DNA of 64,000 bases, from assembly GCA_014529385.2 (NCBI GenBank), contig CM043947.1:103104811-103168810 (forward strand). Direction: 5' to 3'. The DNA comes from Adiantum capillus-veneris (lineage: Eukaryota > Streptophyta > Polypodiopsida > Polypodiales > Pteridaceae). The notes under the pieces were generated by a model. It did no database searches. It was not told the DNA's origin and saw only the letters and a list, made by a program, of their open reading frames with translations. Both the position numbers and the translations under genes were made by a program. Below are positions 1 through 10,769 of the stretch, one piece after another (position 1 is the first letter of the stretch; every line of letters begins with the position of its first letter).

Positions 1-1
1 T

Positions 2-1171
2 GGGTTCCAACCTAAAACATTGACAAAAATGGGAAAGGAATGTAACGGTCTAGATGATCTGTGGAAACAAATCCCTTAGGCCAATGAAGCTAACAAGGTG
101 AGTAACCACATGAACAACACGAGAAAAGAGAAGAATGAGATCTTACCTCCTATTGAAGAATTTGAGGCAAGATCACAAGTAAAATTTGACATACATTCAC
201 AAGGGGGAGACCAGGGATCAATTAGTTCGGGGCACAGCCAAATAGACTCGCTAAAAACTCTACCCTCTTACCTAGGAGAGTATGAGGCCAAGTTTGAAGT
301 GAGAGAAATCCCATCTCAAAGACTTTCTTCTAACAAAGTGATAGATTCACAAGGGTTGATTGAGTTATTGTCCACCCCGGTGGCATGCACAATCACATTA
401 GCCGAACTCCTACGGTTACGACCAAACATGTGGACCACAGTAGGCAAATGCCTAGAAAAATTTGGAGTGAAAGACCCCACCTCGAAGCTTCAGGAAGGGA
501 TCAGAGAATTGGACAGGCCTCAACTAAACACTAGGCCAGTACCATTAAACAAAGTTGGAGAGTATTGTGAGGGAGAAGATGGAAACACCACACTACCGTT
601 AGAATTCCAAGGAGTAGTTTCCAAAGCTATTCTTGACAGTGGAGCGGGAGTTGCTATCGCCACCAAGGAAATCTGGAAAAAATGGAAAAAACCAGCTTTA
701 AGAGCTACCAGAATAAAATTGCAATTGGCAGATGGGTTCATGGAGAAGCCTCTAGGACTTTTAGAAAAAGTGATTGTCACTTCGTGCGGAATCGAGTATG
801 AGCATACATTTGCAATAGTCGATTTCAACAAAAAGAACAATTACGAGATCATCTTGGGAAGACCATTCATGAGACAATTGAAGATGGTCCAGGATTGGGG
901 TTACGACCACATATACCTCAGACATGGTGAGACAACAACCAAAATACACCTGAAAGACGATAGTTACAAGGATGTGAACCAGACACCAGTGGAAGAGTTT
1001 GATTCAGCTACATTAGCAGGGTCAGAACTCCCGGCATGGTTAGGGCAACAAAAAGATATATGGATGTACGGAGCTTCACATTGTGGGAGCTTAAAAAGAG
1101 AGGAATGCGTCTTAGAAAGAGCGATTGAGGACAAGGAGTATATTCTGGAACCGTTTCCTGAAGATGCCTAG
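2..1171 (+). pseudogene. Gy-1 gag-pol segment with retropepsin-type protease
   Basis: The frame enters from the left edge, meets a TAG at 77-79, then runs open to a TAG at 1169-1171. Around nt 632-650 it encodes LDSGAGVAIATKEIW, the DSG active-site loop of a retroviral-type aspartic protease. About 220 nt further on it encodes IILGRPFM, the second conserved block (I-L-G-R). The upstream 180 residues are acidic and charged and match no gag motif I know. The protein would process the polyprotein. Just past 1171 the coding sense moves to another frame (frame 1 from 1195), so a frameshift separates the protease from RT. The true start is outside the window. Confidence 0.75.
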
Positions 1172-1194
1172 AATGGAAACACATACTAGCAACA

Positions 1195-2208
1195 TTGGAT
1201 GTCTGTACCATTACAAATAGTCCAACAATGAAATTTTGCGATAAGGACGGCTATGATGTGCTACCCTATTACATGGTAAGCCTTATACCAGGAGAAGATG
1301 AGATGGTAGAACCACTAGAACCAGAAGAGTTTTATAACTCCTCTGAGCATCTGGAGGTAAATAACGATGCAGATAATGAGTGTTCAGACAACTCAAGTGA
1401 GTGTGGGGAGAAAGCAGAGAATATCAAGTTTTATGATTTTTCTAATCAACACCCTAGACACCAGGAACGTTATAGGAGAAAACGAGCAGGAAACAAAGCG
1501 AGAGAGAATCTGATGCCCAAGATAAAAGGTAAAACTCACTATCTGATGCTTGTAAAAGCAGGGGATTGTGTAAAAGATCAAATATCAGGAAGATTCTCAA
1601 AAATTCGAAGGGAAAGAATGCGAGAGGAAATAAGACAAGTACGGAAAGCTAAAACCGAAACAAAATCACAAAAAGAGCAAAAATAAATAACAAAAACAAC
1701 AAAAGACCAAGAGTGGACCAAACTGGAGCGTAAACAGAAATACCAAGAACTGAAACGGACTTTACGAGAGGAATGGACTACTGAGGGAGATAGTGATGGT
1801 AAAGGGGAGTCAGAAAAGGGAAACATGAATGTACCATCACACTATCGGAAATTCACCATCCATGACAGAAAAATCATAATGACACCATCAGTCAGGGAAA
1901 GAACAAACCAAGAATCTTACGATGGGCCAGAAAATGCAAAAAGGATAGACCTCGCTGAACTAGGAGAGAAGCCTCAGCCAGTCTATATCACAACCGATTT
2001 AGAGACTGAAGAAGAAGAACGGCTAACACAACTTCTCAAGAAGTATAAAGATGTGTTTGCATGGTCCTACAAAGACCTCAAAGGAGTTGATCCATCAATA
2101 TGCCAACATACAATTCCTTTGAAATCAGATGCAAAACCTAGCAAACAACATCCTTATACATATAATGACACATTTTCTAAACGACTAAAATAGGAGATTG
2201 ACAAGCTG
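1195..2208 (+). pseudogene. Gy-1 protease-RT linker and N-terminal part of reverse transcriptase
   Basis: This continues the polyprotein in frame 1. Residues encoded at 1195-1680 are acidic, then strongly basic (many K, R and E), with no recognised domain. An in-frame TAA at 1684-1686 interrupts it. From about 1990 the sequence resembles the lead-in to gypsy RTs: LLKKYKDVFAWSYKDLKGVD and then CQHTIPLK. An in-frame TAG at 2191-2193 stands just before EIDKLMEAEFI, where gypsy elements have an uninterrupted helix, so I read it as a nonsense mutation. The same frame continues into the RT palm. Confidence 0.65.
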
Positions 2209-3903
2209 ATGGAAGCTGAATTCATCTATGAAATCGAGCATACAGATTGGGTGTCACCCATTGTGGTAGTCCCCAAAAAGAACGAAAAACTGCGAGTGTG
2301 TGTAAACCTCAAAAAGGTAAATGCAGACACCATAAGGGATAATTATCCCTTGCCGATCACGAAACATGTACTTGAGAGGGTGGCCGCGAAACGGGCTTAT
2401 TCCTTTCTAGATGCGTTTTCAGGATACAACCAACTGACAATTGCAATAGAGGATCAACACAAAACAGCGTTTGCCACAGAATGGAGAATATATGCGTATC
2501 GAGTTATGCCTTTTGGCTTAACTAATGCCCCAACTACCTTTCAAAGGTTAATGACGCATGCGTTCAAAGAATACCTGAGAATATTCTTAGAAATATACAT
2601 GGATGATCTTTGTGTACACTCTCTTCTACAAGAGGAACATATTGACCATTTGCAAAAGGTATTTGAAAAATACAGAACATATCGAATCTGTCTTAACCCG
2701 GAAAAGTGTATTTTTATGGTTAGACAAGGCCGCATCTTAGGACACATTGTCTCAAGAAATGGCATAACCACAGACCTTGACAAAATCAAGGTCATAGTAG
2801 ACCTGCCCAAGCCTAATAATGCGAAACAAGCACAATCCTTCATGGGACACTGTGGGTATTATCGAAGATTCATATATATGTATGTAATCATTGCACAACC
2901 TCTGTATCCTTTGCTAGTCAATTTCAACTGGACTGAGGAGTGTGAAACTTCATTCCAAAAGTTGAAGGAAAACCTTGTATCGGCACCTGTACTTAAAGCA
3001 ACGGATTGGAAAAAAGTATTCCATGTTCACATTGATGCTTCTGCATATGCAATCGGGAGTATTCTGGCTCAATGTGGAGACGGAAAAATGGATTTTCCAG
3101 TTTGTTATGCCAGTCGAAAATTAAACAGTGCAGAAAAGAACTCCACAACCACCGAAAGAGAGGGGTTAGGAATGATTTATGTTGTAAAGAAATTTTGGCA
3201 TTATTTGCTTGCAAACAAATTTGTGTTCTTCACAGATTATCAAGCTCTTTTGTATCTGGTGAATAAACCATGCAATACAGGGAGAATTGTACGCTGGTTT
3301 ATTATATTGCTAGAGTTTGATTTCACAGTGGTGGTCAAAAAGGGTAAAACCCATCTACGAGCGGATCATCTTTCAAGGCTACACAACGGGGAAGCTCTTG
3401 AAGGAGTAGATGATGACATACCAGATGCTTATCTTTTCAATATTGAAATGATACCCAAATGGTCTCAGGAAATTGTTAGCATTCTTTCCTTTGGAGGTAG
3501 GTTTGATAACACGGAAGACAGATCCAAACAACAAACAATTCGACAAACAAAAAACTTCCAGTTGATTGCAGGACGGCTGTATCATCTAGGACCGGACCAA
3601 ACTCTACGATTATGTATAAATCCGGAGGAATTCGAGTGTCACCTTGAAGAAGCACATGTCCAAGATTGTGCATTTCATTGTTCAAGAGTGAAAACACACC
3701 AGAGACTGAAACAGTTAGGGGTTTATTGGCCAGCTATGTACGCATACACACATGCTAATATTAACAATTGTACTATATGTAGTGCCAAACGACCAGTGGA
3801 CCACACGACATTGTTCCAGGTAAACATTGCACCTGCATGGAGTCAATATATCATTGATTTCTTAACCACAAGGACGTTTCCTAAAAGCATAACAAGAGCA
3901 TGA
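2209..3903 (+). pseudogene. Gy-1 reverse transcriptase, RNase H and first integrase zinc module
   Basis: RT blocks in order: WVSPIVVVPKK (about 2248), VCVNLKKVN, SFLDAFSGYNQ with a catalytic Asp (about 2402), RVMPFGLTNAPTTFQRLM (about 2500) and the YMDD box (about 2597-2608). RNase H follows with VHIDASAYAIGSILAQ (about 3025) and ADHLSRL (about 3363). From about 3541 comes an H2C2 zinc module: a conserved FQLI-LY lead-in, His residues near 3652-3680, WPA, and CTIC at 3769-3780. The segment ends at an in-frame TGA (3901-3903). Coding sense resumes directly after it in the same frame, so this is probably CGA to TGA decay of one polyprotein. Confidence 0.85.
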
Positions 3904-4533
3904 AAAAGGGCTATAGAGCTGGAGGCTCGTGACTTTCAGTTAATTGGGAACCAACTCTATAAGCGAGGAAAGGACAATCAACTTAGAATCTGTGCAAGTG
4001 AAAGTGAATACCTGTTGATTCTAGAACACGCACATGGAGGAATAAGTGGAGGCCATTTTTCAGGTGATAAGACGATAAAAATTATCTTAACTGCAGGAAT
4101 ATGGTGGCCTACATTGCATATGGATGCTGAAGAGTTTGTAAAGCATTGTGACGCATGTCAGCGCACCAAGGTGCCGATAAAGAGAGATGAGATGCCACTA
4201 CGGCCAATGATGGGGGCAAGGGCATTTGCGAAATGGGGCATTGATTTTGTGGGGCCTATTTCAACCCCTGCATATCGCACCCATACCCAATATATCATTG
4301 TGGCTACGGACTCTCACAAAATGGGCGGAAGCCAAGGCAACACAAAAAGCAGATGCACGAACCACTGCACAATTTTTGTATGAGAATGTTTTTGTACGAT
4401 ACAGTTTACCAATAGAAATTGTCAGTGATCGTTAAACACATTTTATTAATGAAGGCATTGAATATCTGCTAGAGAAGTTCATGGTCATACATAGAAAATC
4501 TGCTCCATATCATCCACAAGCAAATGGACAAGC
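3904..4533 (+). pseudogene. Gy-1 second integrase zinc module and N-terminal integrase core
   Basis: Immediately after the TGA the frame encodes a second copy of the H2C2 module: FQLIGNQLYKRG, a HAHGGISGGHFSG block, WWPTL and CDACQRTK (CxxC at 4147-4158). It is offset exactly 378 nt from the first copy. The integrase core follows with GIDFVGP (first catalytic Asp). A one-base frameshift near 4312-4325 moves the reading to the next frame, where TKWAEAKATQKADA and IEIVSDR (second catalytic Asp) are read. A TAA at 4433-4435 follows. The core reaches YHPQANGQ and is then cut at 4533 by the Cop-1 insertion, one codon before the catalytic Glu. Confidence 0.85.
4529..4533 (+). repeat. Target-site duplication (left) of Cop-1
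   Basis: CAAGC at 4529-4533 is repeated at 9641-9645 on the other side of the copia element. The length of 5 bp is normal for LTR retrotransposon integration. Confidence 0.95.
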
Positions 4534-4759
4534 TGTTGGAATTAGGGTTGCAGAGAAACGCACATGGCTTGGAGAAGACGAAGGAAGCTCAAGGCACACA
4601 ATAGAGAGTGTGTTACTTAGTGTGCAATGGAAAGATAGATAGACCTAGAGTGATGGGCGTATATACAATGCACGGGGGAAAAACCTCCTAAAGAGGGAAA
4701 AAATGCCCCGGCGGTCCTAGTGTGTTCACACACATCACTACCACATGTATATGGTAACA
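4534..4759 (-). repeat. Cop-1 3' LTR (226 bp)
   Basis: In plus orientation it begins TGTTGGAATTAGGG and ends TATATGGTAACA, and it matches 9414-9640. On the minus strand it lies downstream of pol and next to the polypurine tract, so it is the 3' LTR. A GTATATAC stretch at 4660-4667 could be its TATA element. Confidence 0.95.
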
Positions 4760-4772
4760 AATCCCCCCTGGA
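4760..4772 (-). other. Cop-1 polypurine tract
   Basis: The minus strand reads CCAGGGGGGATT and abuts the 3' LTR directly. This is the expected primer site for plus-strand DNA synthesis. Confidence 0.85.
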
Positions 4773-4833
4773 GTGATGCGGTGAACGAGAGCTGGCACAT
4801 GAGTAAAGGGAAGTGCCATGCCTTAGGACAGGA

Positions 4834-5420
4834 TCAGTCCACAAAGGGAAGTAAGCCCAAAGCTTTGTGGAAAGCTTCAAGTTTCTCATGAGACAATGCC
4901 TTTGTGAAGAGATTTGCAAGGTTGTCCTGTGTTGGCACATAAGCCAAGCTGATCTCTCCTGCTGAGAGCCTCTCCCTGACATAGTGGTAATGCACCTCAA
5001 TGTGCTTTGTGCGAGCATGAAAAACTGGGTTCCTCGCTACTGCCAATGCGCTCTGACTGTCAGTGTAGATAGTGTTGGCAGTGTCCTGTCCAACACCCAA
5101 ATCCGCCATAAGGCGTCTGAGCCATACACACTCAACCGTAGCTGTGAAGGCTGCCCTGTACTCAGCCTCACAACTCGAAGTGGCCACAGTAGGTTGCTTC
5201 TTGCTCAACCATGATATACATGAACTGCCAAGCATGAAACAAAAACCACTTGTGGACACTCGCGTGTCAAAACAACCAGCCCAATCTGAGTCCAAAAAAG
5301 CATGTAAGTCTGGCGGCAATGATCCCCCCTTGGGATAAAACAAGCCAAGATGTAAAGTGCCACTAAGGTAGCGGAAAATCCTCTTGACAGCCTGACAATG
5401 CTTAGACCCTGGACTATACA
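4834..5420 (-). pseudogene. Cop-1 RNase H and end of pol
   Basis: The frame encodes QAVKRIFRYLSGTLHLGL, the classic copia connection after RT. DSDWAGCFDTRVSTSGFC follows with the first catalytic Asp, then SSCEAEYRA with the catalytic Glu, and YTDSQSALAVARNPVFH with a catalytic Asp. HIEVHYHYVRE and DNLANLFTKAL close the domain. RNase H degrades the RNA strand of the RNA-DNA hybrid during reverse transcription. The frame ends at a normal-looking stop at 4834-4836, about 65 nt before the polypurine tract. A frameshift near 5420 separates it from RT, where the reading passes from NTRPDIQFA into another frame. Confidence 0.9.
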
Positions 5421-6506
5421 TAAATCTGCAAACTGAATATCCGGCCTCGTGTTGCATACATAAATGAGGCAGCAAACAACAGTTTGGTAAAGAGTGACAT
5501 CAGCGGGATCACCAGCATCATGTAGACTCAACTTCAAACATGTTTCCATGGGAGTGGCAATAGGTTTGCAATCCTCAAGTCCAAACTTACATAGCAATGT
5601 CTCTATGTAACTTTTCTGACACAAGGCAATACCACCATCACACTGCTTAAACTGTATACCCAAATAATGATGCAACAGCCCCAAATCTTTCATCTTGAAA
5701 GTAGCATTCAAATCAGCCTTAAATTCATCAATATGTCTCTCATTTGGTCCAGTGATCAGCAAATCATCAACATAAAGAACCACAATGAGAAGTACATCAC
5801 CCTCACACTTTACATACAATGTGCTTTCTGTTGGACTGTTACGAAAGCCTTGTTTGATCAAATGAGTGTCAGATTTCTCATACCAAGCACGAGGAGATTG
5901 CTTCAACCCATACAAAGCCTTGTTACATTTGCACACTTTGTCCTCTTGTCCTTTTATGACAAAACCGCGAGGCTGCGTTACATAAACTTCCTCAAATATG
6001 TCACCATTCAAGAAAGCAATAACAATGTCTGATTGATGTACATCCCAACCAAAATGAGCTGCCAATGCACATAGAAAACGTACAGTAGTCATACGACAAG
6101 TGGGAGCAAAAGTCTCTTCATAGTCTATGCCTTTTTGCTGTGCATAACCTTTTGCAACAAGTCGAGCCTTATGGCGATCGATCTCACCATCCGGCTTGCG
6201 TTTCAACTTGTAAACCCACTTCGTACCAATGGCCTTTTTGCCAGGAGGCAAATCACATAAAGTCCATGTGTCATTTTCTATAAGTGCATCATATTCTGAT
6301 TGCATGGCAGCCATCCAATTTTTTGAATTTTGTGCTTCATCAAAAGTCAGAGGCTCCTCAACATCATGTAAGCTAGACACAACCAAAGCATAACAATCTG
6401 ATGCATAAGATGCATGGCGAGAGCCTGAACGAGTACGACTAGAGAAAGGTGCATCCAATTTACTGTCACGCAAAGTGTGCACCAGCCATTTTGGCATACC
6501 TCTAGC
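5421..6506 (-). pseudogene. Cop-1 reverse transcriptase
   Basis: Recognisable copia RT. It has the NDTWTLCDLPPGKKAIGTKW block, HKARLVAKGYAQQKGIDYEE, ETFAPTCRMTTVR, DIVIAFLNGDIFEEVYV with a catalytic Asp, ALYGLKQSPRAWYEK, and the active site LYVDDLLITG with both aspartates. HYLGIQF and NTRPDIQF close the domain. It copies the element RNA into DNA within virus-like particles. The sequence upstream of the first Met (about 6497) is in the same frame as the integrase tail and is separated only by a TAG at 6507-6509. The one visible frame break is near the RNase H junction. Confidence 0.93.
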
Positions 6507-7055
6507 CTACTCATTTTCAGTCCTTTCCTCATCAAGTACATCATGTACATCTGCATCAGTAATAGGCTGATCTAAAACATTTTCAGAAATCCCCATAGGC
6601 TGTACATTTGCCTCATTGGAACTTACATTCGTATTTCCACCACTGAAAAGAGGCAACAAAGTGTCATAAATGTCTTGTGAGCTTACATTACTGTCTCTGG
6701 TACATGACAGCAAAGGTTGAACAGAATCTTGCACAAACACTACATCTCGTGAAACCAGAATACCTTTTGTTTGCGGATGATACAACCTGTAACCTTTTCT
6801 TTCAGCACTATAACCAACAAAAATACATTTGACAGCCTTATCATCCAATTTTCTGCGCTGCACTTGTGGCACCAAAGCATATCCCAAACAACCAAAAACA
6901 CGCATAAGCTCAATAGAAGGCTTTTTATCATGCCATGCTTCATATGGAGTAATAGACTGCAAAGCTTTTGTAGGACACCTGTTAAGTACATAAGTGGCAC
7001 ACATGATGGCCTCAAGCCAAAAAGAATGCGGTAAAGCTTGACTTTTGACCATCGT
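6507..7055 (-). pseudogene. Cop-1 integrase C-terminal region
   Basis: It begins with SFWLEAIMCATYVLNRCPTK and TPYEAWHDKKPSI, then FGCLGYALVP and DKAVKCIFVGYSAERKGYRL, all typical of the region after the copia integrase core. The C-terminal part is acidic and low in complexity. It is in a different frame from the integrase core, so a frameshift lies near 7055. It ends at a TAG (6507-6509) that is in frame with RT and fits CAG to TAG. Confidence 0.9.
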
Positions 7056-8416
7056 GCCATTTCCGTCAGTGACCTGTTTTTCCTCTCAGCAACACCATTT
7101 TGCTGAGGTGTATAAGGCACTGTACATTGGTGTTTTATCCCACGACTAGCCAGAAATGCATTAAATTCATGAGACATATACTCCCCCCCTCGATCGGAAC
7201 GGAGGGCGCCCATAGTACATTTTGAGACATTTTCAGCCATAGCCAGAAATTGTTTGAAGCACATAAAAACTTCGGACTTTGCTTTAAGCGGAAATACCCA
7301 TGCATGCCTGGAGTAATCATCAATGAAAATCACGAAGTACAGGTAATTGCCCAAGGACGGAGTTTGCATGGGCCCACAAACATCACTATGCACAGGCTGC
7401 AACCTGCATGTGGCCCGAACTGAACCATCCTTTGTAAACTTAGAACGCTGCATCTTACCCAAAATACAGCCTTCACAAACATGTTTGACAGGTGCTTCAA
7501 GAGGCGGAAAAGAAGCAACCATATCAGATTTCTGCAAACGTAGTAAACTGGCAAAATTCAGATGACCAAAACGTGCATGCCAAAGTTTTGCATCTGTAAT
7601 AGCCCTTGAATCTGCAACAGCATTTGCAACATTTTGTCCACACTTGTCATACAAAGTGAGCTTATACAGCCCACGACACAAAAGGCTAGATGCAACAATT
7701 TCATCACCAAAACTGAGATCATGAACTATACATCTGTCATCCACAAATTTGACTACAAGTCCAAGTCTAGCAAGTGTGGATACAGACAAGAGATTCTTCT
7801 TGATCCCAGGTACATAAAGTGCATCAACAAGTGTGAAGGAACTGCCATTAGCAGGAGTGAGCACAATCTTTCCAACTCCCTGAACTGGATAAGAGGCGTT
7901 GTTGGCACAAGTGACTGAATTCCCATGAGGGACATACTCAAGAGAGGTAAACGATTCAGGATGTGAGGTAATGTGCTTTGTAGCACCACTGTCGAAATAC
8001 CACACATGTGAATCTGCAGCAACTGACAAGCATGCATCATGGATAGCAGGATTGTAAGTGCACTCTACGCTAGAAGCCCATTCTGCATCAACATCAGCAA
8101 CACAGTCTCCTTTCACAGAAGACTCAACAATGGCTGCATTTGTAGTGGAACCAGCATTTGCAGTGGAACCACCCTCTTTCTTCTTAGCCTCTTTGGCCTT
8201 CAACTTAGGAAACAACTTGATCAAGTGATCATTGGCTTTACAATAATGGCAACGCATCTTCTTTTTGCCCTTATCACCAGAATTGCCAGACGAAGTGCTG
8301 TCAGCAGAAGCATTATGAACAGAATTTTTGCCACTCGTAGCAGAACCATAAGAAGTGGCTGCATTACGGTTACCACCCTTTCTTTGAGAAGCAATAAAAG
8401 CCTGTTCAACTTCACA
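7056..8416 (-). pseudogene. Cop-1 zinc knuckle, protease and integrase core
   Basis: In frame with gag after the TAG. First comes a linker, then a degenerate zinc knuckle CHYCKANDHLIKLF (8215-8257 region) in which the fourth ligand Cys is Phe. The protease has WYFDSGATKHIT (D-S-G). The pre-integrase zinc region has LWHARFGHLN and CEGCILGK. The integrase core has HSDVCGP (Asp), FIDDYSRHAWVFPLK, RSDRGGEY (Asp) and QQNGVAERKNR (Glu), so all three catalytic acids are present. Integrase inserts the DNA copy into the genome. The frame is lost at about 7055 by a short indel. Confidence 0.93.
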
Positions 8417-9091
8417 CTACCTAGTCCTGTTTTTTCTAGAAAGTGACTCTTGCAACAACAATGTGCATAATGCATCAAACTTGACAACTTCAGGATTTCC
8501 TTGGGTCATAAGTCTCCAAGTACTAGCAAAAGTCTGGTAGGAATCTGGTAAGGCATCGAGAACAGTCCGCACAAGGGAACTGTCTGAAATGACTTCACCT
8601 GCAGAAATAAGCTGCTCATTGATATCCTTGACACTAGCAAGGAAAGTGTACATATCATCTTCCTCATGCATAATCTTCGACTCCAGCTCTTTACACAGCA
8701 AAGCAATTTTAGCCTCATTGCGGCTTGCATAAAGACCTGCTAAAATATCCCAAGCATGTTTTGCAGATTTTACTGAACGGATGTGAGGAACAATGGTGCG
8801 CTTCACAGACAACGCAATCAATGCATGAGCCTGCGCATCCTTAACATCCCAACGAGCTTGTTCTGTCGTAGGCAAAACAACTATAACAGCTGCAATCCTT
8901 GCAGCAAGACCTGTAACATCGCCTACATCAGCAGAACCAGGACGTACATCAATGCCCTGCACAATGTTCCAGACACCCTTTGACACAAGAACATGTTGCA
9001 TCATATAAGCCCACATAGGGTAGTTGTCCCCATCCAACCTGTCCTCAACAGCAAACATCTTGAACACATCTGTGTTGTTGTTGTCAGCCAT
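8417..9091 (-). pseudogene. gag: Cop-1 gag (capsid), UBN2-type, ending at an in-frame TAG
   Basis: I start at the ATG at 9091-9089 because its product MADNNNTDVFKMF is followed by DGDNYPMWAYMM, the usual start of copia gag. The frame is open 20 codons further upstream, but that part overlaps the leader. Conserved pieces are GVWNIVQG, TEQARWDVKDAQAHALIALS, AKHAWDILAGLY, ELESKIMHEEDDMYTFL and LPDSYQTFASTW. The TAG at 8417-8419 precedes the knuckle region in the same frame, so it is a nonsense mutation rather than the natural gag end. Gag forms the virus-like particle. Confidence 0.9.
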
Positions 9092-9399
9092 GGTAAATGC
9101 TGGACCTGATGTGAAAACTGCCTGAAAATAGGAGAAACGGAGCGGGAACAACCTGTGCTATATAGCACAAACCGTAGAAGACTATAAGGCACCTATTATG
9201 CAAAAAATAGCAGTGACAAAAATTCTGCACAAAATGACGAAATAGCCTGTGCAGTACTGCTTGTAGTGGAAACGGAGGCCAAAATGAGCCCAAATCAAAA
9301 TGACAAAATGCGAACGCTCGCCAAAGCTCACTGAAATCGGAGAAAGTGAGCAGGCATGTGCTGGAGCAGCTGGCGACTAAGCCTGGGAGGACGTGACCT

Positions 9400-9411
9400 G
9401 CTCTGATACCA
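9400..9411 (-). other. Cop-1 primer-binding site (initiator tRNA-Met type)
   Basis: The minus strand reads TGGTATCAGAGC, the complement of the 3' end of plant initiator tRNA-Met. It stands 2 nt inside the 5' LTR. Confidence 0.93.
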
Positions 9412-9413
9412 AT

Positions 9414-9640
9414 TGTTGGAATTAGGGTTGCAGAGAAACGCACACGGCTTGGAGAAGACGAAGGAAGCTCAAGGCACACAATAGAGAGTGTGTTACTTAG
9501 TGTGCAATGTAAAGATAGATAGCCCTAGAGTGATGGGCGTATATACAATGCACGGGGGGAAAAACCTCCTAAAGAGGGAAAAAATGCCCCGGCGGTCCTA
9601 GTGTGTTCACACACATCACTACCACATGTATATGGTAACA
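9414..9640 (-). repeat. Cop-1 5' LTR (227 bp)
   Basis: Matches 4534-4759 apart from three substitutions and one extra G in a G run. It is next to the primer-binding site, so it is the 5' LTR. It is bounded by TG and CA and followed by CAAGC (9641-9645). Confidence 0.95.
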
Positions 9641-10374
9641 CAAGCTGAGGCCACAAATAAAACACTATGCACGAGTCTCACTAAAATTGTATCAGAGACA
9701 AGAATAGATTGGGATCAGCAGCTACACTCAACACTATGGGCATACAGGGTAGCTTACAAAACATCTATAGGAACGACACCGTACAACATGGTGTTTGGTT
9801 TAAATGCTATATTACCCATAGAGTTTTTAATTCCAACTCTACGAGTAGCAAAACGCTTAGAATGGACAGGGCATGAGCTCTCTTCAAGAATAGATGATCT
9901 TGAAAAGCTAGATGAACTCCGCTTGAGAGCTGTAGCTTTGATCTATGCTAAAAAGAGAAGACAAAAGGAATTTTTTGACAGCTTGTACGCACGAAAGAGT
10001 TCAAAACTGGTGATTATGTACTTGTTTATACCTTGAAGCAACCTACCAAGAAACTTAAAAAGCGAGGGATGGGGCCCTTTGTGATTAGTGATCTATCACA
10101 AAGTGGAGCTGTCAAGCTTGCTACATTAGCAGGTGAAGAAATGCCAAATTGGATTAGTGGGTGTCGATTGAAGAAATATCATTTACCACTAACACAGAAT
10201 ATGCTTCAACAAATCCATAAAGGAAAACAACGAATGAAGGAGAAACAGAGGGTACGAGAAGAAGCTCAAGCAGAAGCAAAAGAACGCATTGCAAAAAGAA
10301 GACTTCTGCGACTGACAACAACAACAATGTGGAGCACCATTGTGAATCAATGCCATCCGACTAACGAAGTTTGA
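9641..10374 (+). pseudogene. Gy-1 integrase: catalytic Glu to C-terminus
   Basis: Continues the integrase interrupted at 4533. CAAGCT GAG gives Q-A-E, and the Glu is the third catalytic acid. WDQQLHSTLWAYRVAYKTS, GTTPYNMVFGLNAILPIEF and DELRLRAVALIYAKKRRQ follow, as in gypsy integrases. A frameshift near 10000 moves reading to the frame of DYVLVYTLKQPTKKL and RGMGPFVISDLS, a GPF-type C-terminal DNA-binding motif. GCRLKKYHLP and a basic, helix-rich stretch (KQRMKEKQRVREEAQAEAKE) come next. A stop at 10372-10374 ends this frame, while coding sense continues in another frame into the protease-like domain. Confidence 0.88.
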
Positions 10375-10686
10375 TGAAGACACAGTGGAGCCAATAATTG
10401 CAGTCAAAGTAGATAGCAATCAAGTTGAATCGACGACATTTCTTGATTCTGGAGCTCAAGCAAATTTAATCTCCTACGGATTATACAAACAACTTAAGTC
10501 CACAAGTCAACTTCATCCTACTCCACAAGTGCTGGAAAGTAGTACATCACATTCGTTGAAAAAATTGGGCTAGACTATATTGCATGTACAAGTACCCACA
10601 CAAATTTTATGTAGTCGAGGATGAAAGCACACCACACCCCATGTTGTTGGGACAACCTTGGCAAAAAGAGTACAATGTGCTGATAT
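10361..10686 (+). pseudogene. Gy-1 second protease-like (retropepsin-type) domain after integrase
   Basis: The frame encodes TKFDEDTVEPIIAVKVD, then TTFLDSGAQANLISYGLYKQ, a clear D-S-G active-site loop in its usual context. After a TAG at 10571-10573 and a frameshift it reads KFYVVEDESTPHPMLLGQPW, matching the second conserved block of such proteases (hydrophobic-LG-x-PW). Spacing between the blocks (about 55-60 residues) fits a retropepsin-like fold. It lies downstream of integrase, where gypsy elements normally have no protease. It could be a duplicated protease or a protease-like domain with another role. Similar protease-like tails may exist in other plant elements; I recall such a pattern but cannot check it here. 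Confidence 0.65.
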
Positions 10687-10769
10687 AAGGAATGCGAATG
10701 CAGTCAAAATTCAGCATATACAAGAACAACAGGTAATAGCCTTTGCTCAGTAACCCCGGAATAATAAGC

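Larger units (their letters stand above)
4534..9640 (-). mobile_element. Complete Ty1/copia retrotransposon Cop-1 inserted in Gy-1 integrase
   Basis: Two LTRs (4534-4759 and 9414-9640) in direct orientation flank gag and pol read on the minus strand. The order is gag, protease, integrase, RT, RNase H, which is diagnostic of copia. Target duplication (CAAGC), primer-binding site and polypurine tract are all present. The LTRs differ by three substitutions and one single-base indel by eye (about 1.3-1.8%), so insertion is recent. The copy is defective: TAG codons at 8417-8419 and 6507-6509, and frameshifts near 7055 and 5420. Confidence 0.97.

Noticed and set aside
2209-4435. Endogenous pararetrovirus (caulimovirus-type) reading of the RT region
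   Set aside because: Integrase with zinc module and DDE core follows RT, and no movement-protein motif is seen; this is a gypsy retrotransposon.
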